Source of the DNA: Sorex araneus
Taxonomy: Eukaryota; Chordata; Mammalia; Eulipotyphla; Soricidae
Reading direction: 5' to 3'
DNA length: 64,000 nucleotides
Assembly (NCBI RefSeq): GCF_027595985.1
Contig: NC_073304.1
Location: forward strand, 48,587,137-48,651,136
Position 1 is the first letter of the stretch. Each line of letters starts with the position of its first letter. Made by a program: the position numbers and the translations under genes. Under the pieces are notes generated by a model. It saw only the letters and a list, made by a program, of their open reading frames with translations. It did not search any database and was not told the origin of the DNA. Shown here piece by piece: positions 23,122 through 34,538 of the stretch.

Positions 23122-23860
23122 GAATATTTCAACTATTTAAAAATGTACACACACAGTTCGGTGGTGTTAAGCACACTCACATGTGTATGTTAAGTACATT
23201 CTCATGTGTAACTACCGCTACCATGAATTTCCAGAACTTTTTCCATCATGCCAAGTAGAAACTGTAACCAAAATCCTAACTCCCTGCCAACCTCCACCCA
23301 CACCCCCACCTGCGCACCTCCACTTTCCAGTCTCCTCCCCTCTTCCCACCATGCACTATCTCACCACCACTCCCAGCAACTTCCTTTCTACCTTCTGTTC
23401 TGGTGAATTTGCCTATTCTAGGTGGCATGTAAGTGAAATTATACATTTGTCCTTTTGCCTCTCCTTTCTTCCACTAAGTATAATGTTTTTAAAGCTCATG
23501 TTTGTATCAAAATTTCCTTCTTTTTATATGGCGAATAGTATTTTATTAAACACACATGCACAAGTTATACAAATTGTATATATTTTGTTTAGCAGTCTCT
23601 CTGCCAATGGACACTTAGGTTGTGTCTACCTTTCAGATGCTGTGAATAAGGCTATTCTGGAATTTGGTGGGTTTTTTTTTCAGTTTTAGGGCTTCTATTC
23701 AATATTTCTGGGTATAGACCCAAAAGTACTATTTCTGAATGTTATTGTGATTCTATGTGTAACTTTTTGAGGAAATTAAACTCTTGCTCATGGGGACTTC
23801 ACTACATTCCACCTTCTTCCACCTTTTACACAATTAAAAAATAAATGTTCTTCTGTGCCT
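23122..23860 (-). repeat. Old L1M-type 3' end
   Basis: Reversed terminal part of an old mammalian L1: GGTGGTGTTAAGCACACTCA, GAATTTGCCTATTCTAGGTG, TTTGTCCTTTTGCCTCTCC, GCCAATGGACACTTAGGTTG and ATTTCTGGGTATAGACCCAA. Its outermost part (TTGTGGTGAATGTATATCAC, near 21580) lies on the far side of the young L1, which therefore inserted into it. Confidence 0.8.
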
Positions 23861-24231
23861 CAGGATGACGGCCATAGAGTCAGTTCTGAGAATCAGTATC
23901 ATTACATTTTCCTAATGTGGCCAAAAATCCTGAGAAGTTACAGTTAACGGATGTAATTATCTACTATGAGCCTGGCATCATGTCAGGCATTAGCAGTATT
24001 AAGAGCCCATAGCTTTGTGAGGAGGTCAATACTTATTTTTTCCATTTATTTATTTTTTAATTGAATCACAGTGGTATGCACACAAAGTTGTTAATGATTG
24101 GATTTCAGACATATAATGTTCCAAGACCCATCCTTTTACCAGTGTACTTTTCATACCACCAATGACCCCAGTTTTCCTCCTGCTCCCCCACCCCCCATCC
24201 CACCACCTACCACTATGGCAGGCACTTTTCT

Positions 24232-24305
24232 TCTCTCTGTCTGTCTGTCTCTCTCTGTCTCCCTCTGTGTGTCTCTGTCTGTCTGTCTGTCTGTCTGTCT
24301 TTCCC
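24232..24305. repeat. (TCTG)n simple repeat
   Basis: Imperfect TCTG/TCTC array inside the L1 3' UTR, probably grown from the pyrimidine-rich stretch found at that point in sister copies. Confidence 0.9.
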
Positions 24306-24383
24306 TCCCCCCCCTCTCTCCTTTGGGGCTTTATGGTTTGCAATACAGGTAATGAAAGGTTATCAGGTATATCCCTTTACCTG

Positions 24384-24561
24384 AATCTCGCATGGCAGAG
24401 CCTGGCAAGCTACCATGGTATATTCAATATGCCCAAAACAGTAATAATAATGGGTCTAATTCCCCTGACCCTAAATGCGACAGGGATGAATGGAGACATT
24501 ACTGATGCCCACTCAAGCAAATCGATGAACAATGGGATGACAGTGATACAGTGATACAGTA
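24384..24561 (+). mobile_element. Short headless SINE with RTE-type tail, TSD 13 bp
   Basis: AATCTCGCATGGCAGAGCC, GGCAAGCTACCATGGTATAT, AATTCCCCTGACCCTAAATG, GACAGGGATGAATGGAGACA, GCAAATCGATGAACAATGGG and a double GTGATACA end. ATCCCTTTACCTG at 24371-24383 and 24562-24574 is a perfect TSD, so this 178-bp unit is a complete insertion and not a broken long SINE. Its tail is the best match to the RTE 3' end at 468-560. Confidence 0.92.
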
Positions 24562-24964
24562 ATCCCTTTACCTGTGCCCTTTACTCTCCACATACACTTG
24601 TGGCAAGTTTCCAACTATTGACCTGTCCTTCTGGCCTCTGTTTACCCTCACCTTAGATATTACTCTCTCTCTATGTATAAATATAAAATATATATACATA
24701 TATATATATCCCTCAAATGAAGGCAGTCATTCTATCCCTATCCCTCTTCTTCTGACTCATTTCACTCGACATGATGCACTCAACACACTTTCCATAACAA
24801 TCCTTTTATAAGCAAATTTCATGACTTCATTCTTCCTAATAGCTGCATAGTAATCCATTGTGTAGATGTACCATGGTTTCTTTATCCAGTCAGGAAGATC
24901 ACTATTTAAATGCAAAACTGTTGTGCTGTGAATTTAAACACAGAAGTTTGTCAAAGCAATAAAA

Positions 24965-26975
24965 TGGTGATGTCTCCCATCTTCTTTTTCCCAAGAATTG
25001 CTTTAGCTATTCATGGGGGCTTATTGTTCCATATGAATTTCTGGAGTGTTTGCTCCATTACTTTGAAGAATGTTATGGGTATCCTTATAGGGATCACATT
25101 GAAATCTGTATAATCATTTGTGTAGTATTGCCATTTTGACAATGTTAATTCTCCCAGTCCATGAACAGGGGATATCTTTCCATTTTCTTGTGTCCTCTTT
25201 TATTTCATGAAGTAGCGTCTTGTAATTTTCTTTGTGTAAGTCATTTATCTCCTTAGTTATAGCTGACTCTGAGGTATTTGATCTTCTGAGGCATAATTGT
25301 GAATGGGATTGCTTTTTTCATGTTACTTTCTTCTCTCATTATTTGTGTTTAGGAAAGCCATAGACTTTTAAGCAGTAATAATTAAAACAGCATGGTACTG
25401 GAGCAAAGGCAGAGCCGCAGACTATTGGAACAAGGTTGAATATCCTGACACACACCTTCAAATATATGATCATATAATCTTTGATAAGGGAGCAAGAAAT
25501 GCGAAGTGGAGCAAGGAAAGTCTCTTTAACAAATGGTGCTGGCAAAACTGGACAGCTACATGCAAGAAAATGGACTTGGAGCTCTACTTAACACCATATA
25601 CAAAGGTTAGATCAAAATGGTCTTTAATCCATCATGTACATTGAAGACAAGGTTGCAAAACCCTACATGACATTGAAGTTAAAGGTATCTTCAAAGATGA
25701 CATGCCACTGACCAAGCAAGTGAAAACAGAGATAAACAAATGATACTATCTTAAACTGAGCTTCTGCACTTCAAAAAAAAGTGACCAAAATACGAAGACA
25801 ATCTACAGAATGGGAAAGGATATTCACCCAATACCCATCAGATTAGGGGTTGATATCAAGGATATACAAGGCACTAGTAGAACTCTACAAGAAGACAATA
25901 TCCAACCCTATCAGAAAATGGGGCCATGAAATGAACAGAAACTTTCTCAAAGAAGAAATCCGAATAACTAAAAGGCACATTAGAAAATGCTCTACATCAC
26001 TAATCATCAGGGAGATGCAGATAAAAACAATGAGATATCATCTCACACGACAGAGGCTGGCCCACATCCAAAAGAACAAAAGAAACCAGTGTTGGCGTGG
26101 ATGTGGGGAGAAAGGGACTCCTTCACTGCTGGTGGGAATGCTAACTGGTTCAGCCCTTTTGGAAAACAGTATGGACGCTTCTCAAAAAATTAGAAATTGA
26201 GCTCCCATTTGATCCAGCAATACCATTCCTGGGTATATATCCTGAAGGGGTAAAAAAAGTATAGTTGAAATGACATCTGCACTTCTATGTTCATTGCAGC
26301 ACAGTTTACAATAGGCAAAATCTGAAAAAAACCCAAACGCGCAAGAACAGATAACTGGTTAAAGAAACTTTAGTACATCTACACAATGGAATACTATGCA
26401 GCTGTTAGAAAAGATGAAGTCATGAAATTTGCATATACGTGGATCAACATGGAAAGTATCATGTTAAGTGAAATGAGTCAGAAAGAAAGGGAGAGACATA
26501 GAAAGATTGCACTCATCTGTAGAATATAAAGTAACAGAATGGGAGATTAACACCCAAGAATAGTAGAGATAAGGACCAGGAGGTCTGCTCCATAGCTTGG
26601 AACCGGCCTCACATGCTGGGGGGAAAGGCAGTTCAGATAGAGAAGGGAACGCTACGTAAAGGACGTTGGGAAGACCCGTTAGGGTTGAAAGATGCATACC
26701 AAAAGTAGACTATAGACCACACAATGGCCACTCAATACTTTTATTGCAAACCACAACACCCAAAGGAGAGAGAACAAAAGGGAATACCCTGCCACAGAGG
26801 CAGGGTGGGGTAGTGGAGGATGAGGTGAGGGTGGTTGGAGGGATACTGGGAACGTTAGTGGAAGAGAATGGGCACTGGTTGAAGGATGGGTAAACGATCA
26901 CTGTATGACTGAAATGCAAACACAGAAGTTTGTAATTTTGTAACTGTACCTCACGGTGATTCACTAATTTAAAAA
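24965..26975 (+). mobile_element. Young L1, 5'-inverted (twin-primed), TSD 12 bp
   Basis: 24965-25355 is ORF2 in reverse (CAAGAATTGCTTTAGCTATT, ACAATGTTAATTCTCCCAGT). 25360-26975 is the following ORF2 end and 3' UTR in forward orientation (ATTAAAACAGCATGGTACTG, CTTTGATAAGGGAGCAAGAA, CCAGCAATACCATTCCTGGG, TTCACTAATTTAAAAAAAAG). AAAGCAATAAAA flanks it (24953-24964, 26976-26987). Frameshifts break ORF2 (two overlapping frames at 25850-26200), so it is inactive. Largest young L1 here. Confidence 0.93.
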
Positions 26976-26999
26976 AAAGCAATAAAAAGGCAGGGAAAT

Positions 27000-28870
27000 C
27001 TTTGCAGAAGGAATCACTGAACTGGATTTTGCAAGATGAACAGGAATTTGCTATGTGAGAAGGAGACGAATAGTTCAAGAAGGAAATGGAATGCTCAAAG
27101 AAAATCCAAGAAAATGCCCAGCTCTGGAGAAGTGCAGTTCATTATAGCTCCCACTTACTGGCTCGTTTCTAATCTTTTTATGTCCTTTAAGAAACACTAT
27201 GATGAGGAGGAAGACACACACACACACACACACACACACATCAGCATGTGCCTTATATGGATTTGTAGCTGAGGGCAGGAAACAGGAAACTACCGCAGGT
27301 GCTATTCAGAGTCTTGTGATTTGTAGTCCAAATGCAAGAGCCTAGGTAATTGCGGAGTGAAAGTCTGATCTCTTGCAGCATTGACATGGTTGTCACCAAA
27401 CAAAATTTCAAGACAACAAGAAAAAGGAAATATGACCCAAATATGATCCAAAAATAGAAAAATATCCACATTTAGTTTACCTCATATCAGTAGTAGAGCA
27501 GTCTGGGCAACATGAAGCCTTTCCTACTTTTGAAAGGCTTTATAAAATTACAAATAAATCTTATAAATGCAGCATCAAATGAACACAAACAAAACAATAG
27601 GGACCTCCCATACATCCCCCAACCGTGCCAGAAAATTGTTTGTTAGAAAGCAGAGTAGTGACCTAAAACTAGGCATGGGGGTTTGGAGATGCAGATGCAA
27701 AATGGATGGTGAAGGATAAAACGTAATTTATCTCTTGAAAGCCAGTATAAGAGCAAGAATAAAAGGCATTTTATTCTTATTAGGAATCTTATATAATGTA
27801 ATAAAATCATGGAACTGCAATTATTCACCTTTATCCTATTTTGTCTAGAGATCAATTACAAGTCTCACTCAAAGGAAGGGTTATATGGAGCATGCATACC
27901 AGAAATCAGGGACTCTTAGACATCACTTTAGGGTCTATCCACCACCAAGATTCAGATATCCTTCAGTTCCACCTCCCAGGAGTGTCTTTCCAGATGTCTC
28001 ATCTCAGTGCAGAGTTCTAACCACTTCCATCTTTGGCATGCTAGTGACAGCTCAGTGCACAGTTGTTGTCCATAAATGTTGAACACAAGAGCTGCTAGTA
28101 TTTCAGTTGTGTACTGTGTTTTTATGGGAATGTTCCAAAGAGTACAGGAAACTGTTCCTACAAAGGACAGTGTTTCTTGCTTTCTTTTCCATCCACAGGC
28201 CCCATATTACTCTTCAGAAGCCATCTTTGAAAATAGTTTCCAAATAGTGCTAATTATCAAAGCTGTTAGCCACTTCAGGAAAACAAGCTTACCCTCTTTC
28301 CAAGGAAAAACAAAATTTCTGTTTGGCAAATTTAGCTATTTAGTTTTGTGGATATCCACGGTGAACATAAAAGGAGTGAAAGACTCAGTAAAGGGGTAAA
28401 AAGGTCTGCTACAGAGTTGGCCCGATGCTCACTGCTGTGTTGTGACTCAAGTAGTCAAGTGCAGTGACAGATCACTGTCAATGATAAAGCCCAGACATTA
28501 ATTATAAAATAAGAGAATTTTAAAAATAAAAGGAATAAAACACAGAAATTTATAATAGGCAAAACTAAGATATGATGCAAAAGTAAAGAAGAAAAATATC
28601 AACATGTAAAGGATGGAAAGTACATACTTAAAGGTAAAAAGTTAAAGCACATTTAAAGCTCAATTTATAACGATGGAAGTTATGAAGTTAGGATCAAGTT
28701 TCTTAAATATATAAGAGGGAATGAACTGATTAGAAGAAACACAGATGACCTATGTATGTGAAAATATTAAGGCCTAATATTAATACTAATAATGTAATTT
28801 TTTATTAGATAGCCCAAGGCTTAAAACTTTATAATATTCAGCATAAATGTAAGGAAAGTTGTCAATCTTA
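27000..28870. other. No gene seen; (AC)n at 27214-27240
   Basis: Single-copy-looking DNA with one perfect AC microsatellite. Short frames at 27885-28082 and 28076-28399 show no domain and no splice context. Confidence 0.5.
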
Positions 28871-28879
28871 TACACTGTT

Positions 28880-29120
28880 AGCAGGAATATAAATTCTATA
28901 CCTGTTTAAAGGACAATTTGGCAATATCTATAAAAATATATAAAGCTAATTGAACCAGCAGTTCCATTTCTAAGAATCCATTTCATAATTTTATTTGCAC
29001 ATTGTCTTTGTATATTTATCTCTCTATAAGCAAGATAGACTCATAGAGTCATAGCTAAATTATACTACTGATTAAATAGAGTAAAGGGAAGTTGGAAGAG
29101 CCTAAATATTATTTTGGAAA
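28880..29120 (+). repeat. Old L1M/HAL1-type fragment
   Basis: CACTGTTAGCAGGAATATAA, GGACAATTTGGCAATATCTA and CCAGCAGTTCCATTTCTAAG follow the known order near the end of old L1 ORF2. Confidence 0.6.
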
Positions 29121-29261
29121 TTGGCAACACAAATGCTTATATCTCCAATAAATTATATATTCTCACTACATAGATTTCTGTCATTAAAAATGGGATTTTC
29201 ACCATTCTTTTACTCCAGAAATTCTTCTTTTGTTGTGCTATATCTGTTTTTGGGGGGAAGG

Positions 29262-29430
29262 AAGAGCAGGACTTTTTTGTGGGGGGAGTCACATCCAGCT
29301 CCAACAGTGCTCAGGGCTTACTCCTGGTTCTGTGCTCAGGAATCACTTCTGGAGGGACTCCAGAAAACATACAAGCCCTGATCAACTGCACACAAAAAAA
29401 GTGCCCTGTGCTCTGTACTATCTTTTCAAG
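29262..29430 (-). mobile_element. Short SINE
   Basis: GTCACATCCAGCTCCAACAG, CTCAGGGCTTACTCCTGGTT, CTCAGGAATCACTTCTGGAG; the head end (CTGTACTATCTTTTCAAG) is weak. Confidence 0.85.
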
Positions 29431-29463
29431 TTTCTTGTTTAAGTCTTACTAATGATTTCTTTT

Positions 29464-29999
29464 TTTTAAAAAATAAAATTATTTATTGAATCACCGTGAG
29501 AGCAATTACAAAGCTTTCGGGTTTAAGTCTCAGTCATATGATGATGAAACACCCTTCCCTTCACCAGTGCACATTTTCCACCACCAAAATCCCCAGCATA
29601 TCCCCCATCCCACACCATCCCCATACCTGTGTTACAGATGGTTTCCACATTACCCCCTCTCTACTTTGATTACATTCAATATTTCAACACCAGACCCACC
29701 ATTATTATTTGAGATTTTACCACAACACTCAGGTCTGCTGAAAAGGCAACATTAGACAATTTGTTTTCTATTGCCAATTATGAATAGTATATGATGTTGC
29801 ATGGCTGCAGTAGCAACTGTGTGATTTTGGAATTCTGAAATTTCAATAATTAGATCTGGAGGGATTTCTGCCAAAAGTCACTGGGTTCCGACATTTTTTT
29901 CTGAGTCTCTGGGATCATGGCCGTTAAGCAGACTGATCAGGAGCCAGAGAAGCCATTCATGGGCAGCGACTCGGAGTCTTGTTGGGACAGGGGAAGCTG
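29464..29999 (-). mobile_element. Composite L1-tailed retroelement with TSD
   Basis: Low-coordinate end is an L1-like 3' end in reverse (TTATTGAATCACCGTGAGAG, CCCTTCCCTTCACCAGTGCA). It then carries the variant module shared with 9071-9411 and 36347-37490 (TACATTCAATATTTCAACAC, TGCATGGCTGCAGTAGCAAC, GATTTTGGAATTCTGAAAT), and finally a 5' part with ATCATGGCCGTTAAGCAG also found near 33995 and 41698. ATGATTTCTTT occurs at both ends (29452-29462, 30000-30010), an 11-bp TSD. No coding potential. Confidence 0.78.
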
Positions 30000-30010
30000 A
30001 TGATTTCTTT

Positions 30011-30730
30011 AGTAGCTACTAGGATATTAGCTGCCATGATAATTTACACTCTTTCTCTATCTTAGATTGGTAGATTTATTGCATTAACAGTCCCAAGCAT
30101 TAGCTTCTCAACATGTATCTGCCTTGTAAGTCCATAGTTCACCCTCAGTTTTAATTTAGACTTGGTCATGTGAACCATGTCAAGTTAGACTAGGTCAATA
30201 GAAAAATAGAAAGTACACACACATACCACACATGCTTGTTTGTAGAAATAGTTTACATATTTCTGTTTTCTCTGTTTGCATATAACTTGTAAAATCCCTG
30301 TGACTGCCCAAATTCCAAATTGCCCATCAGGGCCAGCCTGCTGAGGATGAGCTGTGGAACAAGTATAGTCATGCCAGCTGGTACCATCACAGATCAGCAA
30401 ACCACCAGCTAATTGTCAAGCTAAAGAGTAAGTAAGCCTCAGCTAAAATCAGAGCAGCAATTAAACCAGTGAAGATCAGCAGATCCATCCAGACATCACA
30501 TAAGTTCATGAAAAATAATAACTGTTGAAAACTGCTATCTTCTAGAATTATGTTAAATTCAATTGATAATTAATATGTCTACCAATTTACCTTTAAAAAA
30601 TAAGTATAGAGGGACTAAGATGTGACTCAGTGGTAGAGTACATAACTACTGTGAGTTGATGAGTTTTACCTCTGGGGAAAAACAATCCATATGCAACCAA
30701 GTTGTCATTTGTGCTTATTAGCTCATCCAC
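30011..30730. other. No gene seen; possible tRNA-like monomer at 30605-30670
   Basis: Mostly single-copy-looking. The stretch GACTCAGTGGTAGAGTACAT near 30626 looks like an A box of a tRNA-Ala-type SINE, but the B box is not preserved. Confidence 0.4.
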
Positions 30731-30731
30731 C

Positions 30732-30880
30732 TCTTTTTGGGGGGTGGTGCACACCTGAGAGTGCTCAGGATTTACTTCTGGTCCTGTATTTAGGGGACCA
30801 TATGGGATGCCAGAGATAGAACTCAAGTCATCTGGGTGCATGGCAAGTGCCCTATCTGCTGTACTATCACTCAGGCCCCT
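30732..30880 (-). mobile_element. Short SINE
   Basis: TGAGAGTGCTCAGGATTTAC, GGACCATATGGGATGCCAGA, GTGCATGGCAAGTGCCCTAT and GTACTATCACTCAGGCCCC; reverse orientation. Confidence 0.9.
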
Positions 30881-30889
30881 TACTATCTA

Positions 30890-31345
30890 TCTTTAAAATA
30901 TTTTAAAAGTATACTACCATAATGTTCAACATACTTTATTATCCTTGTGATGGTTTCATTATGGTATTTTCTATGAACCTGAAAATTTAAGGAATTGTTT
31001 AGACTTTTAAAATCAACTTGTCTTAGTGTTTTTGTAAGCAAGATATATCATTTTCAATAGTTGCAATCAAAATAACTGTAATTATGAACAAAGTACACAG
31101 AAACTTTTGGAAAGGGTTAACTAAAGCCATAAGCTTGGGAGGTGGGGTGACTTTTGATTCTATCCTGTCTTGGTTTCCTCAGTGACTCAGGATCTCGTTT
31201 AAAACCAATATGGTTTCAAATGTAGGAGAAAGATGTGTACCCACACCTTTAAACCAGTATTTAAAGGGGGAGTGAAGAGGGATGCAGGAGTCTCTAAGAT
31301 TAGGTGAATATACCCTTATTTTGATCCTAAAACAAGTCAAATAAT
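30890..31345. other. No gene seen
   Basis: A/T-rich DNA between two SINEs; no family recognised. Confidence 0.45.
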
Positions 31346-31351
31346 TTTTAT

Positions 31352-31592
31352 AGGAGCGATAGCACAGCGGTTGGGCGTTCGCCTTTCACGCAGCTGACAT
31401 GAGTTCGATTCCTCCGCCGCTCTCGGAGGGCCCGGCAAGCTACCGAGAGTATCGAGCCCGTGGGGCAGAGCTACCAGTGCATATTGCATATGCCAAAAAA
31501 AGTAACAATAAGTCTCTCAATGAGAGACGTTACTGGTGCCCGCTCGAACAAATCGATGAGCAATGGGTTGCCAGTGACAGTGACAGTGATAA
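31352..31592 (+). mobile_element. Long SINE with RTE-type tail
   Basis: GAGCGATAGCACAGCGGTTG, GAGTTCGATTCCTCCGCCG, CTACCGAGAGTATCGAGCCC, GACGTTACTGGTGCCCGCTC, CAAATCGATGAGCAATGGGT and a GACAGTGACAGTGATA end. It keeps many CpG sites, which decay quickly, so it looks young. Confidence 0.95.
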
Positions 31593-31617
31593 GATCGATT
31601 AAGCTAAGCCACTGTCT

Positions 31618-31795
31618 CGCTGGAGCGATAGCACAGCAGGTAGAGCATTTGCCTTGCCTGCGGCTGACCCGGGTTCGATTCCCAACATCCCATATGGTCC
31701 TCTGAGCACCGCCAGGAGTAATTTCTGAGTGCAAAGCCAGGAATAATCCCTGTGCATCACCAGGTGTGACCCACAACGCCAAAAATAAAAAATAA
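31618..31795 (+). mobile_element. Short SINE
   Basis: CGCTGGAGCGATAGCACAGC, CCCGGGTTCGATTCCCAACA, CATATGGTCCTCTGAGCACC, GCATCACCAGGTGTGACCC and an AATAATAATAAC tail. Near-consensus, 25 bp downstream of a long SINE in the same orientation. Confidence 0.95.
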
Positions 31796-31799
31796 TAAT

Positions 31800-32555
31800 A
31801 ACAAATTAAAACCTGTGGAAACAACACATACTATAAAGGAGAAAACACAAATTTTAATGTTTAAAATCCTTAACTCTTAAATTATCTGCTTTTTCTACCT
31901 TCTCTAGAACCTCTTTTTCTGTCATCGTTTTTTGTTTAAAGCATTCTTAAATTTTCTAAAACAAAGGAGGATTAATTAGGACCTCCGTTCATGTTTCAGG
32001 TGCTCTGTTCTCAAAGATAAACTACTTCTTCAAAAATCATTTCTGAACAAGCTCTCAAGTGAATTAATTTCCTTTTATGGTCATGTAAAGTAAATTGTAC
32101 CATTAGTCATTTAATGCAACCAAAATATCTCCCTTGCTAAAACTATGAAGACTTTTGGTTAAAAAAAACTAAAAGATAAATCACATTTACCTAATAGATA
32201 AAACTTGATAACTTCATCATATGTTATTACTAAAATTGGAAAGATAGAATTGCCAAGAAGAAGAAATAAACAGGAACTCTAAAGAAAGAAGTTCTTAAAT
32301 CCTCATTAAAAAGATCTGTTTTTAAATTTGATTTTGTTTCCAACAGAAAACTAATTGACATTTTCACTTATATTTTTGTCTACAATAAAATAGCTTTAAC
32401 AAAAGTTTTCAAAATAACCACTCCCAGTGCTAATCTATAGAAAAAGAAACATTTCCATGTAATGTTTTATACTTAACTGGTCAATGAATGGCTTGCAGTA
32501 TACCCTCTTTATACAAAGCAACAAAAATATGCCCACATTCGCTTCATTTGTTTTT
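31800..32555. other. No gene seen
   Basis: A/T-rich, no recognised repeat, no frame longer than about 60 codons. Confidence 0.5.
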
Positions 32556-32574
32556 CTTTCTCGTTTTTTGAGGG

Positions 32575-32880
32575 AAGGGACTCCCAAGATGTGTTTCAGG
32601 GGTCTGGGCACCACTCTTGGTATTATTCAGCAAACCAACTGGCACTTCGATGCTAAGACCTGAAGATCTGCTACTGGTCAGGAACTGCAGTGCCAAGATC
32701 ACCAGGTCCACTCTAGTGGTGCTCAGGGACCTCCAGGGATACATGTGGCAGAACTCAGGAGGCAACAGATTGATGAAAGGTGGATCACCATGTAAGACAT
32801 GTGTCTAGATTCACTAATAAAAAATAATAATAAATTTAAAATAATAATAATAATAATACATGTGTCTATACTATGTCTCC
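32575..32880 (-). mobile_element. Diverged SINE-like segment
   Basis: Parts resemble a reversed SINE body (GCACCACTCTTGGTATTATT, GGTGCTCAGGGACCTCCAGG) and end in a head-like CTATACTATGTCTCCAACCCC, but the middle is unlike other copies. Split by the 50-bp L1 micro-insertion at 32808-32857. Confidence 0.5.
32808..32857 (+). mobile_element. 50-bp L1 micro-insertion, TSD 11 bp
   Basis: GATTCACTAATAAAAAATAA, the extreme 3' end of the shrew-type L1, plus an A/T tail only. Bounded by ACATGTGTCTA at 32797-32807 and 32858-32868, a perfect TSD. An extreme 5' truncation. Confidence 0.82.
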
Positions 32881-32912
32881 AACCCCAGAATCATTTCTTT
32901 TCTTTATTATAG

Positions 32913-33080
32913 GGAGCTGGAGAGACAGTACAGCAGGTAGGGTACTTGCTTTGCGTATGATCAACCTAGACTTAATCCCTAACACCCTGTATAATCTCCT
33001 AAGCCCTGCCAAGAGTGATCCCTTAGTGCAAAGCCAGGAATAAGCCCTGAACACGGACTAGTGTGTCCCCAAAACTAAAA
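32913..33080 (+). mobile_element. Short SINE
   Basis: GGAGCTGGAGAGACAGTACA, GGTAGGGTACTTGCTTTGCG, CTGTATAATCTCCTAAGCCC, AAAGCCAGGAATAAGCCCTG and TGTGTCCCCAAAAC. Confidence 0.9.
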
Positions 33081-33505
33081 TGAATTTACTTGTTATAGTT
33101 TAGGCTATACACTTATAATAATTTACCTTCACATTTATTATTTTGGTGTGTACAGTTATTTGTTACAGTACACTGCACTGCCACTGAAGTGCACAAGACC
33201 CTCCACCAGTGTCCTTCTGTCACTGGCAGTGCACCTCTTTACTCCCCCATCTTTTGTTTTAAGCTAAATTCTCAATCTGAGCATCATCAGTTAGACAGGA
33301 AATCAGAAACATCTAGAGAAAAATTATCTAAGTTCAAATTGATTTTTCTAAGTCCAACTTGGATCTCCTAAGGTTATTATGCATATTTAGAACATAATCT
33401 CATGTCCCCTCCAAGTGTGCTATATAATAATGGGGCTTCCTCTAAGTAGCTGAAAATTCTGTTCATTTTATTCAGTCTCTTGTTTTGCTTTGCTTTTATT
33501 TTTTT

Positions 33506-33640
33506 TGGCTTTTTGGGTCATACCCAGTGATGCTCAGAGGTCACTTCTGGCTCTGCACTCAGGTGCTAAGGTGACTATGTGGGATGCCAGGGTCGGCTGC
33601 ATGTAAGACAAACACCCTACCCACTCTCGCTCTGGCCCCT
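33506..33640 (-). mobile_element. Short SINE
   Basis: GGCTTTTTGGGTCATACCCA, CACTTCTGGCTCTGCACTCA, ATGTGGGATGCCAGGGTCGG and CACTCTCGCTCTGGCCCC; reverse orientation, slightly deleted. Confidence 0.9.
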
Positions 33641-33774
33641 TGTTTTGCTTTTTGTAGAATGGTTTTCCAAAAACAGAACTGAAAAACTGTAAAGATAGAC
33701 AAAATAATCACTTTTATTCAGTGGCAAAATGCTGGTATTGAAAATATATATATTTTTTTCAATATATGTATATA

Positions 33775-34312
33775 TGTGTGCGGGCAGAGAGTCTCTCGCC
33801 CGCATGCCTGGCTGTCTTCCCCTGGGCCCCTCGGAGGGGATGGGCTCCAGCTTCCCTCCCCATCCCAAGCAGAGCTCCCAGCGGCCGAAGAACACCAGAA
33901 CCTAGCTACAGCCATGCTGGAGGCCCCTCTCCACACGTTCAGACAGGCCTCATGCATGAGGGTACTGGCAGAGGAATCCAGGTGTATGTAATCCCATCAA
34001 CGGCCAACATCCAGAGACTTAAAATCAAGCTCCCAGAAGCGATATCTTAAAACCTACTTCTCCCTCTGGGAGAAACTGGCAAGCTTCTGGGAGTTTCCTG
34101 CCCACATGGGACAGCCTTGCAAGCTTCCCATGGTGTATTCATATGCTAAATTCAGTAATAAGCTGGATCTCATTCCCCTGACCCTAAAAGAGCCTCCAGT
34201 GCGACATCATTGAGAGGGCCAAGTCGAGAGAGACTTCTAAGATCTCAGGGAAAGGACGAATGGAGAGGTTACTGAGCCCAAGAAATCGACAATTAACGAG
34301 GATTTCATGATA
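33775..34312 (+). mobile_element. Composite element with SINE-like, RTE-type tail
   Basis: GC-rich 5' part (GTGTGCGGGCAGAGAGTCTC, GGGCCCCTCGGAGGGGATGG), then TCAACGGCCAACATCCAGAG, then a tail like the short headless SINE (CTTGCAAGCTTCCCATGGTG, CTCATTCCCCTGACCCTAAA, GGACGAATGGAGAGGTTACT, AAGAAATCGACAATTAACG). Flanked by AT-rich simple sequence that hides any TSD. Part of the body recurs at 41640-41935 in a different order. No convincing coding sequence. Confidence 0.6.
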
Positions 34313-34357
34313 TATATATATGTATATATATTGCTGTATTAGTCTCCTTTCACTCTT

Positions 34358-34538
34358 TTTTTTAAATTGTTTGGGGGACCACACTTGGCAGTGCTCAGGG
34401 CTTACGCCTAGCTCTGTGTTCATGGGTCACTTGTGACCTTGATCATGGAATCAGATGTGGTACCAAGAATCAAACTAGGGTCTGTCAGTCTGTCATGTGC
34501 AAGCCAAGCACTTTAACCCCTATACTATCTTTCCAGCC
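34358..34538 (-). mobile_element. Short SINE
   Basis: GGGGGACCACACTTGGCAGT, GCTCAGGGCTTACGCCTAGC, AAGAATCAAACTAGGGTCTG and TATACTATCTTTCCAGCCC; reverse orientation. Confidence 0.92.

Larger units (their letters stand above)
24050..24880 (-). mobile_element. L1, 5'-truncated 3' end, interrupted by a short SINE
   Basis: ATTGAATCACAGTGGTATGC, CACCAATGACCCCAGTTTTC, a pyrimidine (TCTG)n expansion, then after the SINE CTGCATAGTAATCCATTGTG and CATGGTTTCTTTATCCAGTC. More diverged than the other young L1s. No inversion seen. Confidence 0.85.

Noticed and set aside
22618..23258. Plus-strand frames of 90 and 150 codons
   Set aside because: They read through the inverted L1 piece and the nested SINE; not genes.
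27214..27240. AC repeats (also 42068-42085 and 60589-60614) as possible regulatory Z-DNA
   Set aside because: Ordinary microsatellites; nothing around them suggests a function.
31352..31420. Possible tRNA gene (A and B box seen)
   Set aside because: It is the head of the long SINE; no cloverleaf stems and it continues into the SINE body. The same applies to all other SINE heads here.
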